DNA of 64,000 nucleotides, from assembly GCF_000741785.1 (NCBI RefSeq), contig NZ_JGZP01000001.1, positions 1 through 64,000 of the forward strand, written 5' to 3'. The translations under genes and the position numbers were made by a program. Positions 16,915 through 25,972 of the stretch are shown piece after piece (position 1 is the first letter of the stretch; every line of letters starts with the position of its first letter). Source of the stretch: Bifidobacterium stellenboschense (GTDB lineage: Bacteria > Actinomycetota > Actinomycetes > Actinomycetales > Bifidobacteriaceae). The notes beneath the pieces are model-generated. The model was not told the origin of the DNA and did not search any database. It was given only the letters and a program-made list of their open reading frames with translations.

Positions 16915-18567
16915 CTACTCCTTCACCAGGTTCTGGTATTCGGGCAGGCCCATGTAGTTGAACTTCACATTCTTGACGGACTTGGACGCGCCCGCGGAGA
17001 CGTTGCCGTACCACAGCGGAATCACCGGCAGGTCCTTGAGCAACAGTTCCTCGGCCTGGTGGTAATACTTCACCGAACCGTCGAGCGTGGTCTGCTTCGC
17101 GGCCTCGTCGATCAGCGAGTCGAACTCGGAGCTCTTGTAGTCACCGTTGTTGAGGCCCTTGCCGTCGGCGGCGGAGGAGTCATACGCCTGCACGAGGTAG
17201 CCCTCCGGATGCGGGTAGTCGGACTGGAGGCCCTGCGTGAACGCGGCGTCGATCGTGCGGTCGTGTACGGCACCGGAGAAGTCCTTCTGCGTGGGGAACG
17301 GGTACGACTTCGCGTCGATGCCGAGCGCGTTCTTGATCGAGTTGACGATCGCGTCCACCCACTGCTTCGAGCCGGAATCGGCGGCGTAGGCGAGTCGGAA
17401 CGTGCCGTCCCACGGCGAGATCGCGTCGGCCTTCGCCCACAGCTCCTTCGCCTTCGCGGCGTCGTAGGAAAGCACGTCGGAGCCGGCAAGCGACTTCGAG
17501 TAGCCGGCGATCGAGGGCGCGGTGAAGTCGGTGGCGACGGTGGCGGTGCCGCGCAGGACCTTGTCGACGATGCGGTCGCGGTTCACCGCGTACGAGATCG
17601 CGGCGCGGCGCAGACGGCCCTCCTCGCCGGTGAAATGCTTGAGGTTCGAAGGAATCGTGAACGCCTTGAACCCGGGACCCGCCTTGCTGAACGACTGGAT
17701 CGAGCCTTCGTTCTTGTACGTGGCGAGCGCGCTGTTGGGGATCGAGTCGAGCACGTCGAGGTTGCCGGCGGTGAGGTCGGCGTACGCGGATTCGAGGTTC
17801 GTGTACAGCTTGTACGTGACGCCGCCGTTCTGCGCCTTACGCGGGCCCGTGTACTTCGGGTTCGGCGTGAGCTTGATCTCACTGTCGTGACGCCACGATG
17901 CGAACTGGTAGGGGCCGTTGCCGACCGGCTTCTCGCCGAACGCCTTGATGTCCTTGTACGCGCTGGACGGCAGCGGCAGGAACGCCACGTCGCCCACCTT
18001 GTAGTCGAACGACGAGTCGGGCGCGGCGAGCGTGACCTGCAGGGTCTGGTCGTTGATCACTTTCAGGCCTTCGAGCTGCGCGTTCTTGTCGCCGTGCTCG
18101 TCCTGCAGCTTGTCGTAGCCCTTGATCGTCGCGAAGATCGCGGCGCCCATCTGGCCGTTGGCGGCGTTCGCGGCGAACGACCACGACTTCGCGTACGTCT
18201 CGGCGGTGATCTTCTCGCCGTCGGAGAATTCGAGGCCGTCGCGCAGCTTGATCGTGTACTGGGAGGCGTCGGCGTTCGGCGTGATCGACTCGGCGTCCGC
18301 GTAGATCAGTTTGCCGGTGTCGCTGAACGTGACGAGGCCTTCGAACAGCTGCGTGACGACCTTCCAGCCGGCGAGGTCGTTCGTGTCGGACGGGATGAGC
18401 CCGCTCGCCGGTTCGACGTCGTTGACGACGACCACCTGCTTGCCGTCGGTCTGTTCGACGGTGTTCGCGCTCGTGTCGCCCGTCGCGCCGCAGCCGGACA
18501 GCGCGAGCGCGAGTCCGAGCGTCGCGGCGAGCGCGGCGGTGATGCGTTTCGTGAATCCTGTGCGCAT
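16915..18567 (-). CDS. Oligopeptide/dipeptide ABC transporter substrate-binding lipoprotein (family 5)
   Basis: 550-residue SBP family 5 protein. Signal peptide followed by lipobox LSGC with Cys26. Family features include FEGLVTFSDTGKLIYADAES near the N-terminus, ISYAVNRDRIVDKVLRG in the middle and KDLPVIPLWYGN near the end. It would capture peptides outside the cell and hand them to an Opp/Dpp permease; no permease or ATPase is adjacent, so it must use a complex encoded elsewhere. ATG at 18565-18567 follows AGGGGAA. Monocistronic. Confidence 0.93.
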   Translation of the reverse strand: MRTGFTKRITAALAATLGLALALSGCGATGDTSANTVEQTDGKQVVVVNDVEPASGLIPSDTNDLAGWKVVTQLFEGLVTFSDTGKLIYADAESITPNADASQYTIKLRDGLEFSDGEKITAETYAKSWSFAANAANGQMGAAIFATIKGYDKLQDEHGDKNAQLEGLKVINDQTLQVTLAAPDSSFDYKVGDVAFLPLPSSAYKDIKAFGEKPVGNGPYQFASWRHDSEIKLTPNPKYTGPRKAQNGGVTYKLYTNLESAYADLTAGNLDVLDSIPNSALATYKNEGSIQSFSKAGPGFKAFTIPSNLKHFTGEEGRLRRAAISYAVNRDRIVDKVLRGTATVATDFTAPSIAGYSKSLAGSDVLSYDAAKAKELWAKADAISPWDGTFRLAYAADSGSKQWVDAIVNSIKNALGIDAKSYPFPTQKDFSGAVHDRTIDAAFTQGLQSDYPHPEGYLVQAYDSSAADGKGLNNGDYKSSEFDSLIDEAAKQTTLDGSVKYYHQAEELLLKDLPVIPLWYGNVSAGASKSVKNVKFNYMGLPEYQNLVKE

Positions 18568-18814
18568 GGTTCCCCTATCCCCATTCGTTCGTGATGATGA
18601 CGGTCGATCCGAATGATTCCGTGGCTCGGTTCCGCGTTCCGGCGATGCCGCAACCACAATATCTCGAATCGACATGTGCAATGGTGTACCACCATACAAT
18701 CGCCCCGGACATTACGCCATCGGAAAGGGGACACGCCGCCGCCGTCATCGACATCGCCGATGACGGGTTATAGCGCAGCCGCGCACGGCGGTCCGCGGAC
18801 TACAGCACCGCGGA

Positions 18815-19615
18815 CTACAGCACCGCGCGACGGTTGAGCTCGCGGCGCAACGCACGCCAGCCCGGCAGATACGCGTCCATGCGCGCGCGGAACCGCGGCC
18901 CGTGGCCGTGCTCCCACAGATGCGTCAGTTCGTGGACGAGCACGTATTCAAGGAATCGCGGCTCCATCAGCCCCAACTGCAGGTTGATGCGGATGCGGCC
19001 GGTCTTCGGCGTGCACGACCCCCATCGCGATGTCATCAGCCGCAGCGTGACGTGCGTCGGGCGTTTGCCGACGATCGGCGCCCACTTGTCGAGCAGCGCC
19101 GGCAGCTGCGATTCGATCGCGGCCGCCGCCTCGCGCTTGCGTTCGTCCGTCCACTCGAACGCAGGAGTCGCGGCGGGGGGATTCTGGGTGTTCGGAGCAT
19201 GCGGTCGGTCCGTGCCGCCGACCGTTCCATCGGCGTCGTCGAACAGCGGCTGCTGCGACGCGAACGACGCATCGTCGAGACCTTCCAACGGCACGTCGAC
19301 GGCATCCGCCGCGCCGCGGGCCGCCATCTCCTCGACCACGAGACGACGGGACTGTGCGATGCACGACTGCTGCTCGGCGATCCAGTCGCGGCGATCGCGC
19401 ACGAAATCGCGGATGCGGTATTCGGCCATGCGCATCGGCGCGGACACCTCGACCGTCCCGGTCGGCGGCTTGACGCGCAGATACAGGTTCCGGATGCGCT
19501 TGCGCGTCACCGTCACCGCGACGCCATCGATCTCGACGACACGGACGGAGGAGACGGAACGCGGGACTGCGGAAGGACGCGGCGCGGCAGCGGAAGGACG
19601 ACGGCGATACGGCAT
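18815..19615 (-). CDS. YgjP/DUF45-type metal-dependent hydrolase
   Basis: 266-residue protein of the M48/WLM-related YgjP family. Zinc motif HELTH (228-232) plus downstream His236/His238, preceded by the family signature TSRWGSC (195-201). Residues 105-155 form a low-complexity insert. Function of the family is not well established; some members are genetically linked to restriction-like systems, but no such neighbours are seen. No strong ribosome site precedes the ATG. Cytoplasmic. Confidence 0.85.
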   Translation of the reverse strand: MPYRRRPSAAAPRPSAVPRSVSSVRVVEIDGVAVTVTRKRIRNLYLRVKPPTGTVEVSAPMRMAEYRIRDFVRDRRDWIAEQQSCIAQSRRLVVEEMAARGAADAVDVPLEGLDDASFASQQPLFDDADGTVGGTDRPHAPNTQNPPAATPAFEWTDERKREAAAAIESQLPALLDKWAPIVGKRPTHVTLRLMTSRWGSCTPKTGRIRINLQLGLMEPRFLEYVLVHELTHLWEHGHGPRFRARMDAYLPGWRALRRELNRRAVL

Positions 19616-19842
19616 ACCGCCATTGTCCCGCGAAGACGGACAAGGCGGGCGAGGTTCGGAGGACTGCCCACCAGCACTCGGCCCCCTCTGTCGCGCCGCT
19701 TCCCTCCTCGACGGTCACGGTTCACCCCCGATTTTGCTACGGAAAAACATTGCAAACCCCGGAGCGAACCGTTGAGAGGATGGAGCGAACCGAGCGGCCA
19801 AACGGCGGAAACAAGCCGCGACACGCCGAAGAGCGGTTTGTG

Positions 19843-19870
19843 TTGACATGCTCCGAATCGCATGTAATAT
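19843..19870 (+). promoter_or_regulatory. Promoter of the tRNA-Ile/tRNA-Ala unit
   Basis: -35 TTGACA (19843-19848) and -10 TAATAT (19865-19870) with a 16-bp spacer, about 35 bp before the mature tRNA-Ile. Near-consensus housekeeping sigma promoter. Confidence 0.85.
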
Positions 19871-19904
19871 ATCTACTCGTTGCGCTTCTGAAGCGCGATG
19901 GATC

Positions 19905-19978
19905 GGGCCCGTAGCTCAGGTGGTTAGAGCGCATCCCTGATAAGGATGAGGTCGGAGGTTCAAGTCCTCCCGGGCCCA
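19905..19978 (+). tRNA. tRNA-Ile (anticodon GAT)
   Basis: 74-nt cloverleaf. Acceptor GGGCCCG (19905-19911) pairs with CGGGCCC (19971-19977), discriminator A. Anticodon GAT at 19939-19941. T-arm contains GTTCAAGTC. CCA is not encoded. Confidence 0.97.
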
Positions 19979-20051
19979 CGGAAAAATCTGGCGGCCATGT
20001 TTGAGCCGCTATTTTTCTATCCAGAACCGAACAGCGTCGTCCTGATGATTC

Positions 20052-20124
20052 GGGGCATTGGCGCAGCTGGTAGCGCATCTGCTTTGCAAGCAGAGGGTCA
20101 CCGGTTCGAACCCGGTATGCTCCA
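20052..20124 (+). tRNA. tRNA-Ala (anticodon TGC)
   Basis: 73-nt cloverleaf, acceptor GGGGCAT pairs with ATGCTCC and contains the G3-U70 wobble that identifies tRNA-Ala; discriminator A. Anticodon TGC at 20085-20087. Lies 73 bp after tRNA-Ile and is probably co-transcribed with it. Confidence 0.97.
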
Positions 20125-20152
20125 CGATTGACGCAGTTCGAAAGACTGGGCA

Positions 20153-20187
20153 AAACCCTTGGAATCAAGCCGATTCCAAGGGTTTTT
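20153..20187 (+). terminator. Rho-independent terminator of the tRNA unit
   Basis: AAACCCTTGGAATC (20153-20166) pairs perfectly with GATTCCAAGGGTTT (20172-20185), loop of 5 nt, then T residues. Confidence 0.92.
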
Positions 20188-20360
20188 CGTTAAGATTTCC
20201 GTTTGCATGCTCCGTCTGTTCTCATCGCGCATCACCCCCGAAACGACAGGGCTAAGGGTGCATGGAGGGCGCACAATCGCACGTATATCGCACGTCGCAC
20301 GACCGAACAATGGTTCAGCGACGCCGGAAGGCATGCGGGGGTAATAAGAAACATGGGAAT

Positions 20361-20531
20361 CGGGCTCCCGCTGGCGGGAGCTGTCAGGCACCGCCTGACT
20401 GAGGGTGGTCGCGTGGTTGTGACAGCCGTATACCCATACGGCTTCCGCGAACCACCCCCACCCGGCTTCGCCGGGAGCCCCCGCCAGCGGGGGCAAGAGT
20501 TGGTTTGGGACTGACTGAGGGTGGTCGCGTG
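20361..20531. repeat. Palindromic intergenic units, two inverted copies
   Basis: GGGCTCCCGCTGGCGGGAGC with a CTGTCAGGC/GCCTGAC hairpin and GACTGAGGGTGGTCGCGTGG occurs at 20361-20417, and a second copy (GGCTTCGCCGGGAGCCCCC, then GACTGAGGGTGGTCGCGTGG) ends at 20533. Both carry the same GAGGGTGGTCGCGTGG tail. Confidence 0.7.
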
Positions 20532-20588
20532 GGAATCCCTATACTTGCTCACGAAAGAGCAGAGACAAGAAGTAAGAGTGGTTTACCT

Positions 20589-22832
20589 ATGGCAGGTTCG
20601 CATCGGCCCCGCGTATCCTCATCATCCCCGCATCGCGGCATGACATCGCATACCGGATTCTCCACAGGCACCGGACCGGATACCGCAGCCCCCGCGTCCG
20701 CTACCCCCCGATTGGGACGAGTCGGCGGGCATCGCCATGATTCCGAACAACCACACGAACAACCACGCGTAGCCCCACACTCCCGTCACATCACCGCGAT
20801 CGACGGATTGCGCGCCTTGGCGATTCTGGGCGTGGTCGCGTACCATACGCGTCCGTCGCTGCTGAACGGCGGATTCCTGGGCGTGACGGTCTTCTTCGTC
20901 ATCAGCGGCTTCCTCATCACCCGCAGCGTCGACGCCGGACTCGAACGCACCGGCACGCTGGCTTACGGCGGCTACGTGATCAAACGACTGAGGCGACTCG
21001 TACCGCCGACGATCGTGATCATCGCATGCGTGGCGCTGGCCGCCTATCTCGTCTCCCCGAGTCTGCTGCCCAAGGCGCAGGCCGACGCGCTGCCGTCGGC
21101 GCTGTTCGTCGGCAACTGGGTCTCCATCTTCCGTCATGTCTCCTATTTCGCGGCGGCCGGACTGCCGTCGCCGCTCACGCATCTGTGGTTCCTCGCCGTG
21201 CTCATGCAGTTCTATCTGTTGTGGCCGCCGATGCTGCTGCTCATGCATCGCGCACGGATGCCGCGCCCCGCACGCGCCACCGTGGTCGCGGCGCTCACGT
21301 TGGCGTCGACCGTCGCCATGGCGATCCTGTTCGATCCGACGGCGACGGGAAGCCGCGCCTACTACGGACTGGACACGCGCGCGGCGGAACTGCTGGCGGG
21401 AGCGCTGCTCGCGCTGGTCCTTCCCGCCGCAGACCGTCCGCAACGCGCCGCGACGACCGCACGCCGCCGGTCGCGCGCGCCTGAGGCCCGTGCGTCGGCC
21501 GCACGCTCCCGTATCGGCGATGCCGTGGGATTCGCGCTGATCGCGGCGCTGGTCGTCGCGTTCGTTCTGGTACGCGCCTCCTTCACCGGCATGTACCGCG
21601 GCGGATATCTCGTCACGGCGCTGCTGACGGCGCTGCTGCTCGCCGTCGTCATGGTTCCCGGGAACATGGCCGGCAGGCTGTTGTCCTTGCGTCCGCTGCG
21701 CTACATCGGCTCCCGTTCGTTCTCCTTGTATCTCGTGCATTATCCGATGCTGGAGATGATGAATCCGGCCACGCGCACCACCAAGCTGGCATGGTGGGAG
21801 TGGATCGTGCAGGCGCTGGCGATCTGGGCCGCGACGGAGGTGTTCTACCAGCTCGTCGAGCGTTCGATCCGTGTCGGCGGAACGTCCGGCGCGGATACGC
21901 GTGACGGCGGCAACAACGTCGGAAACGGCGACGGTGCCGGGAACGGCGCCGCTCCCGCGCGTTCCCGGCACCGTGCGGCTCCGCGGCGCGACCGGCGCAT
22001 GATGGTGCTGCGCGGCCTGCGTATCGTCCGTCGCGTCATCGTCGTGGTCTGCGCGGTCGCCGTGACGCTGCTGTGCGTGCTGCCGCTGGATTGGAGCGCG
22101 ATCGCGCAGGCGCGTTCGGCGCAGTTGCGGCCGGTCACGGCCGCCGTCGAATCGGAGGCCACGCGCGGCAGGACGCAGTCGAAGCGGACCACGCAGTCGA
22201 CGCGGCAGGGGACCGCGCAATCCGGTGACGGTTCGAACGGTTCCGCCGGCTCGAACGGCTCGAATGCCGGCAAGCTGGTTCCCGTCGCGGAGAAGGTCCC
22301 GGCCAATCTGGACGCCGCAGGATGGACGTACGACGCCGGCACCGGCGTGTGCAGCGCCGACCCGCTCATCATCAGCGATTCGGTGGAGATGGGCGCACAG
22401 CGCGTGCTGGTCCACACCATGCCGAACGCGATTCAGGACAATCAGATCGGACGCAGTCTGACGGCGTTCGCCGCCACGTATCAACAGCATGTGGCGGCGG
22501 GCGACGACAAGCGTGTGGTGGTTGCCGCGTTGGGCAGCAACGATGCCGGCACCGGTTCCGAGCAGGAGTTCGAGAACGCGGTGAACGCGGTGAACGGCAA
22601 GCCGCTGTATTTCATCACGATCCGCAATCCCGCGATGAATCAGGATTCCATCAACGCCGCCATGCGCGCGGTGGCCGCCAAGCACAAGAACGTCGGCATC
22701 ATGGATTGGTACGGTCTGAGCGAGGGGCACAGCGAGTACTTCTACGATGACGGCGTGCATCTCACCATCGGAGACGGATTGGGACGCGACGCGTATTCGC
22801 ACATGATCATCCAGGCCATGTGCGGGCAGTGA
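20589..22832 (+). CDS. OatA-like acyltransferase: acyltransferase-3 membrane domain plus SGNH esterase domain
   Basis: About 747 residues. Acyltransferase-3 domain with about ten membrane helices (residues 60-430; HITAIDGLRALAILGVVAYH starts it), one more helix near 480-500, a low-complexity Ser/Thr/Gly linker, and an extracytoplasmic SGNH domain. Catalytic triad candidates are Ser598 (ISDSVEMG), Asp721 and His724 (DGVHLT). Such proteins O-acetylate peptidoglycan or other wall glycans. The usual GDS is SDS here. The start (ATG at 20589) has a poor ribosome site, so a later ATG at 20640 is possible. Monocistronic after palindromic repeats. Confidence 0.9.
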   Translation: MAGSHRPRVSSSSPHRGMTSHTGFSTGTGPDTAAPASATPRLGRVGGHRHDSEQPHEQPRVAPHSRHITAIDGLRALAILGVVAYHTRPSLLNGGFLGVTVFFVISGFLITRSVDAGLERTGTLAYGGYVIKRLRRLVPPTIVIIACVALAAYLVSPSLLPKAQADALPSALFVGNWVSIFRHVSYFAAAGLPSPLTHLWFLAVLMQFYLLWPPMLLLMHRARMPRPARATVVAALTLASTVAMAILFDPTATGSRAYYGLDTRAAELLAGALLALVLPAADRPQRAATTARRRSRAPEARASAARSRIGDAVGFALIAALVVAFVLVRASFTGMYRGGYLVTALLTALLLAVVMVPGNMAGRLLSLRPLRYIGSRSFSLYLVHYPMLEMMNPATRTTKLAWWEWIVQALAIWAATEVFYQLVERSIRVGGTSGADTRDGGNNVGNGDGAGNGAAPARSRHRAAPRRDRRMMVLRGLRIVRRVIVVVCAVAVTLLCVLPLDWSAIAQARSAQLRPVTAAVESEATRGRTQSKRTTQSTRQGTAQSGDGSNGSAGSNGSNAGKLVPVAEKVPANLDAAGWTYDAGTGVCSADPLIISDSVEMGAQRVLVHTMPNAIQDNQIGRSLTAFAATYQQHVAAGDDKRVVVAALGSNDAGTGSEQEFENAVNAVNGKPLYFITIRNPAMNQDSINAAMRAVAAKHKNVGIMDWYGLSEGHSEYFYDDGVHLTIGDGLGRDAYSHMIIQAMCGQ

Positions 22833-22900
22833 ACGCACTCCTTGGGGGTGCCTCCGGCACCTTCCTTGAGCTTGCTCCGGGCGCTCTTTCCTTGGAAACA

Positions 22901-22967
22901 CCTGCTGTTGACATAGTGTCAACAGCAGGGCTACAATAAGCCGCGAGAGAAATTGACACCGTGTCAA
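22901..22967 (+). promoter_or_regulatory. Promoter with two TTGACA-N3-TGTCAA operators upstream of the DUF5692-like gene
   Basis: Site 1 is a perfect 13-bp inverted repeat CCTGCTGTTGACA (22901-22913) / TGTCAACAGCAGG (22917-22929) with a 3-bp centre. Site 2 is TTGACACCGTGTCAA (22953-22967). Both share TTGACA-N3-TGTCAA. Site 1 supplies a -35 TTGACA (22908-22913), with -10 TACAAT (22932-22937) 18 bp on. A repressor bound to site 1 would block this promoter. The regulator is not next door; TetR-type proteins often use such palindromes. Confidence 0.8.
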
Positions 22968-23066
22968 ATGCGCGTGCATGGCGCACACGCATCGACATGG
23001 AGTCACGGTCCGGCGACGAAGCGGACCGCACCACACAGGCCCACACCGGCCAAGGAAAGGACAGTC

Positions 23067-24041
23067 ATGCTGTTTCAGGTCTATGGCGACAACGCCGTCT
23101 ACCAGTGGATCGGATGGATCCTCGTCTTCTGCTGTCTCATCGGCGCGAACGAACTCGCGCGACGCACGAAAACCGGCGGCGTGATCGCCTTCCTCGTCGT
23201 GCCGGCCATCCTCACCGTGTACTTCGTGACCATCTACACGGCCGCGGCGATGGGCGCCGGTTGGGCGCTGAACAACCCCACCTACGTACACATGACCAGC
23301 TGGTTCCACTACGCGAAGCTGTACGCGGCCACTGCCGGCTGCATCGGCTTCATGGCACTCAAATACAAGTGGGGACGCATCGGCAAATCCGAATGGTTCA
23401 AATGCTTCCCGTTCGTGATCGTCGCCATCAACATCCTCATCGCCGTCGTCTCCGACTTCGAATCCGCGATCCGCGCGTGGGGCACCACGTGGGTGTCCAC
23501 CGAGGGCGTGACGCTCATGGGCGGCTGGCACAACGTGTTCAACGGCGTGGCCGGCATCCTCAACATCGCCTGCATGACCGGCTGGTTCGGCATCTACGTG
23601 TCCAAGAAGAAGCAGGACATGCTCTGGCCGGACATGACGTGGGTGTTCATCGTCGCCTACGACCTGTGGAACTTCTGCTACACGTACAACTGCCTGCCCA
23701 CCCACTCCTGGTACTGTGGCCTCGCGCTGCTGCTCGCCCCGACCGTCGCCAACGCGATCTGGAACAAGGGCGGATGGATCCAGAACCGCGCCAACACGCT
23801 CGCCATCTGGTGCATGTTCGCGCAGGTGTTCCCGATGTTCCAGGACTACTCGGTGTTCTCCACCCAGTCGGTGAACAACCCGAACGTGAACCTCACGGTC
23901 TCGATCATCGCGCTCGTCGCCAACGTGCTCGCGCTCGGCTACATCCTCGCTCGCGCGAAGAAGCAGGGCGTCAACCCGTGGACGCACGAGATCTTCAAGG
24001 GCACGAAGGACTATGAGCAGGCCATCGCCCGCGCAGCGTAG
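23067..24041 (+). CDS. Multi-spanning membrane protein, DUF5692-like
   Basis: 324-residue hydrophobic protein with about eight predicted helices spread over its length (for example residues 9-28, 37-60, 119-138, 265-300). It resembles the DUF5692 family that I recall from bifidobacteria, but no activity is known to me. The C-terminal tail is charged (ARAKKQGVNPWTHEIFKGTK). AAGGAAAGGA precedes the ATG at 23067. It is monocistronic, controlled by a promoter overlapped by a palindromic operator, and closed by a perfect bidirectional terminator, suggesting strong conditional expression. Could be a transporter or membrane enzyme; unresolved. Confidence 0.75.
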   Translation: MLFQVYGDNAVYQWIGWILVFCCLIGANELARRTKTGGVIAFLVVPAILTVYFVTIYTAAAMGAGWALNNPTYVHMTSWFHYAKLYAATAGCIGFMALKYKWGRIGKSEWFKCFPFVIVAINILIAVVSDFESAIRAWGTTWVSTEGVTLMGGWHNVFNGVAGILNIACMTGWFGIYVSKKKQDMLWPDMTWVFIVAYDLWNFCYTYNCLPTHSWYCGLALLLAPTVANAIWNKGGWIQNRANTLAIWCMFAQVFPMFQDYSVFSTQSVNNPNVNLTVSIIALVANVLALGYILARAKKQGVNPWTHEIFKGTKDYEQAIARAA

Positions 24042-24070
24042 CCGGTTCGTCATCCGCCTCGCGGCATGAC

Positions 24071-24106
24071 TGAGGCCCCTGTGTCCGATCGGACACAGGG
24101 GCCTCA
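24071..24106. terminator. Bidirectional terminator between convergent genes
   Basis: A 36-bp perfect palindrome: TGAGGCCCCTGTGTCCGA (24071-24088) followed by its reverse complement. Lies between the DUF5692-like gene (+) and the zinc-ribbon gene (-). Confidence 0.9.
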
Positions 24107-24126
24107 TCTGCGGGCCGGCGAATCCG

Positions 24127-25767
24127 TCAGAACGAGATGCCCTCGCTCTTGGCCTTGGCCATGAAGTCGCTGACCTCGCTGTCGTTGACGGGCACCGCGT
24201 CCTTGTCGCTGAGCTTGAGATCGACGGTGGCACGACCGGTCGAATCACCGTCGACCGTGACTTCCAGCTCGTTGAGCGACCGCTTGGCGCCGTAATCGAC
24301 CATCACCGAGACGGACGGCAGCTCCTTGCTGTCATAATCGCCGTCAGCCATCTTCTGCACGGCCTTGTCGAACTCGCGCTCGGCCTCACTGGACGAGTAC
24401 CCCTCCTGCTCGCGCAGCTGCTTGACGAGATATGCGCGCAGCTCGGGATAGCTCTTCTCGTTCGCCTGCCAGTACTGGCCGATGTCCTGCAGGAACGCGT
24501 CCAGATCGAGGTCGTAGGTGAGCTTCGTGTTCCCTCCGGACTTCACGCTCTCCTGCTTGGGGAAGACCTTCGTCTGCACGTCCTTCTTCTCCATGTGCTC
24601 GCCGAAGTACTTGAGCGCGAACTTCGCGTACTCCTGCTGCGCTGCCTCGCTCATCTGGCCTTCGTTCCAGCGTTTCACGTCATAGTTGTCGTCCAGCTTC
24701 TTCGCGCCCTTGTTGAACGTCTCCAACGCGCCCGCGAAGTCCCAGTGCTTGTCCTTCACGACGGCGTCCTTCGTGTCGAGGACGATGTCGTCCCATTCGC
24801 TGCCGGCGAGGTCGCGGATCGCGTTGCGGATGTCGCCGCGCGACGCGTACCCGTATTGGGTCTCCATATCGCCGGTCCAATAGGATTTGCTCTGCACCGA
24901 TGCGCCGAAGTTGCCGTTCTGCCAGGCGAACGCGATGCGCCCGTAATCGTCGGTCTTCGTGGTGAAGTAGAGCATCGACGAGTCGGTGTCGGCTCCGAGC
25001 GAATAGGAGCCGCTGGCGGAGAATTTGCCGGTGTCGTCGCTGCTGCCGGACAGCTCGTAGCGCGTGCTCGACAGCTTGCCGATTGACGCGATCGCATCCG
25101 ATGTGACGACGAACGGGTTGTTCGGGCGGAACCCGAGCAGCGCCTTCACGGCGGTGAGGTTCGGAATGATGATGGCGAGCGCGACGACGACGAGCACCGC
25201 CACGACGCCGCCCACGATGGCCGCGATCTTGCCGCCGCTCATCCGGCGCTTCGCCGCGACCGCGACGCCCGGAACGCCGGGGACGGCCGGCACAGGCGCA
25301 CCGGGAACCCCCGGCACAGCTGGACCGCCGGGTACGGGAGGGACCGCACCGGATGCGCCGGGGAACGTCGGCTGCGCGGGGGCCGGCGGTACGCCCGGAC
25401 CATTGGGCGGCGTGATGGCTCCCGGAACCGGAGGTACCCCCTGTGCGGCGGGCGCGGAAGCGGGCACAGGAGCTGGCGCGGGCATGGAAGCAGGCGCAGG
25501 CGCCGTCCCCGTGGCGGGCATGGGCACCGCGGGCACCGGCGAGAACTGCTGCGTGGGCGCGGGCGCGGCTTGGGGGAGTGGCGGCAGCGCCTGCGTGGGC
25601 TGCGTGGAGATGGGCGGCGCGGGCTGCTGCGGCAGCGCCTGCGTCGGCACCGATGAGGATGGAATCGGCGCGGTCGTTCCGTATGGCGCCGCCGCCGGCG
25701 CGCCGCATGACGGGCAGAACATCACCCCGTCGGGTATCGTCGTTCCGCATTGCTTGCAGATGTTCAT
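24127..25767 (-). CDS. Zinc-ribbon membrane protein with long Pro/Ala-rich linker
   Basis: 546 residues, not assigned to a characterised family. Residues 4-21 form a zinc ribbon (CKQC ... CPSC). Residues 24-172 are Pro/Ala/Gln-rich. Residues 181-204 are one membrane helix (IAAIVGGVVAVLVVVALAII), and the remaining about 340 residues would be extracellular, with no cysteine and many Ser/Asp/Lys. The layout recalls other actinobacterial zinc-ribbon/linker/TM/lipoprotein-like proteins with a presumed sensing or envelope role. Start at 25765-25767 is set by the zinc ribbon; the ribosome site is weak. Confidence 0.8.
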   Translation of the reverse strand: MNICKQCGTTIPDGVMFCPSCGAPAAAPYGTTAPIPSSSVPTQALPQQPAPPISTQPTQALPPLPQAAPAPTQQFSPVPAVPMPATGTAPAPASMPAPAPVPASAPAAQGVPPVPGAITPPNGPGVPPAPAQPTFPGASGAVPPVPGGPAVPGVPGAPVPAVPGVPGVAVAAKRRMSGGKIAAIVGGVVAVLVVVALAIIIPNLTAVKALLGFRPNNPFVVTSDAIASIGKLSSTRYELSGSSDDTGKFSASGSYSLGADTDSSMLYFTTKTDDYGRIAFAWQNGNFGASVQSKSYWTGDMETQYGYASRGDIRNAIRDLAGSEWDDIVLDTKDAVVKDKHWDFAGALETFNKGAKKLDDNYDVKRWNEGQMSEAAQQEYAKFALKYFGEHMEKKDVQTKVFPKQESVKSGGNTKLTYDLDLDAFLQDIGQYWQANEKSYPELRAYLVKQLREQEGYSSSEAEREFDKAVQKMADGDYDSKELPSVSVMVDYGAKRSLNELEVTVDGDSTGRATVDLKLSDKDAVPVNDSEVSDFMAKAKSEGISF

Positions 25768-25892
25768 CGTCCAACCACCCTTCCCACCGGCATGCCGGCG
25801 ATTCCGTCGGCTCCCCACCAGCCTTATGGACCGTCTTTGGCCGACCTTCCCCTCCATTCTATCGCCGGATGCCCGTTTTCCGGCGTTATGGC

Positions 25893-25941
25893 GAAGCGCC
25901 CGGCGTGGATTCCTGGAAACGGGATCCGCGTCGGGCGCTTC
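25893..25941 (-). terminator. Terminator of the gnt operon
   Basis: GAAGCGCCCGGCG (25893-25905) pairs with CGTCGGGCGCTTC (25929-25941), one mismatch, starting 32 bp after the gnd stop codon. Confidence 0.7.
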
Positions 25942-25972
25942 GTGTCGGTTGAAGGAAAGAAGCGAGAGAACG

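Noticed and set aside
19905-20124. tRNA pair as an integration hotspot
   Set aside because: No integrase, no att-like direct repeats of the tRNA 3' end and no mobile genes lie downstream within the window.
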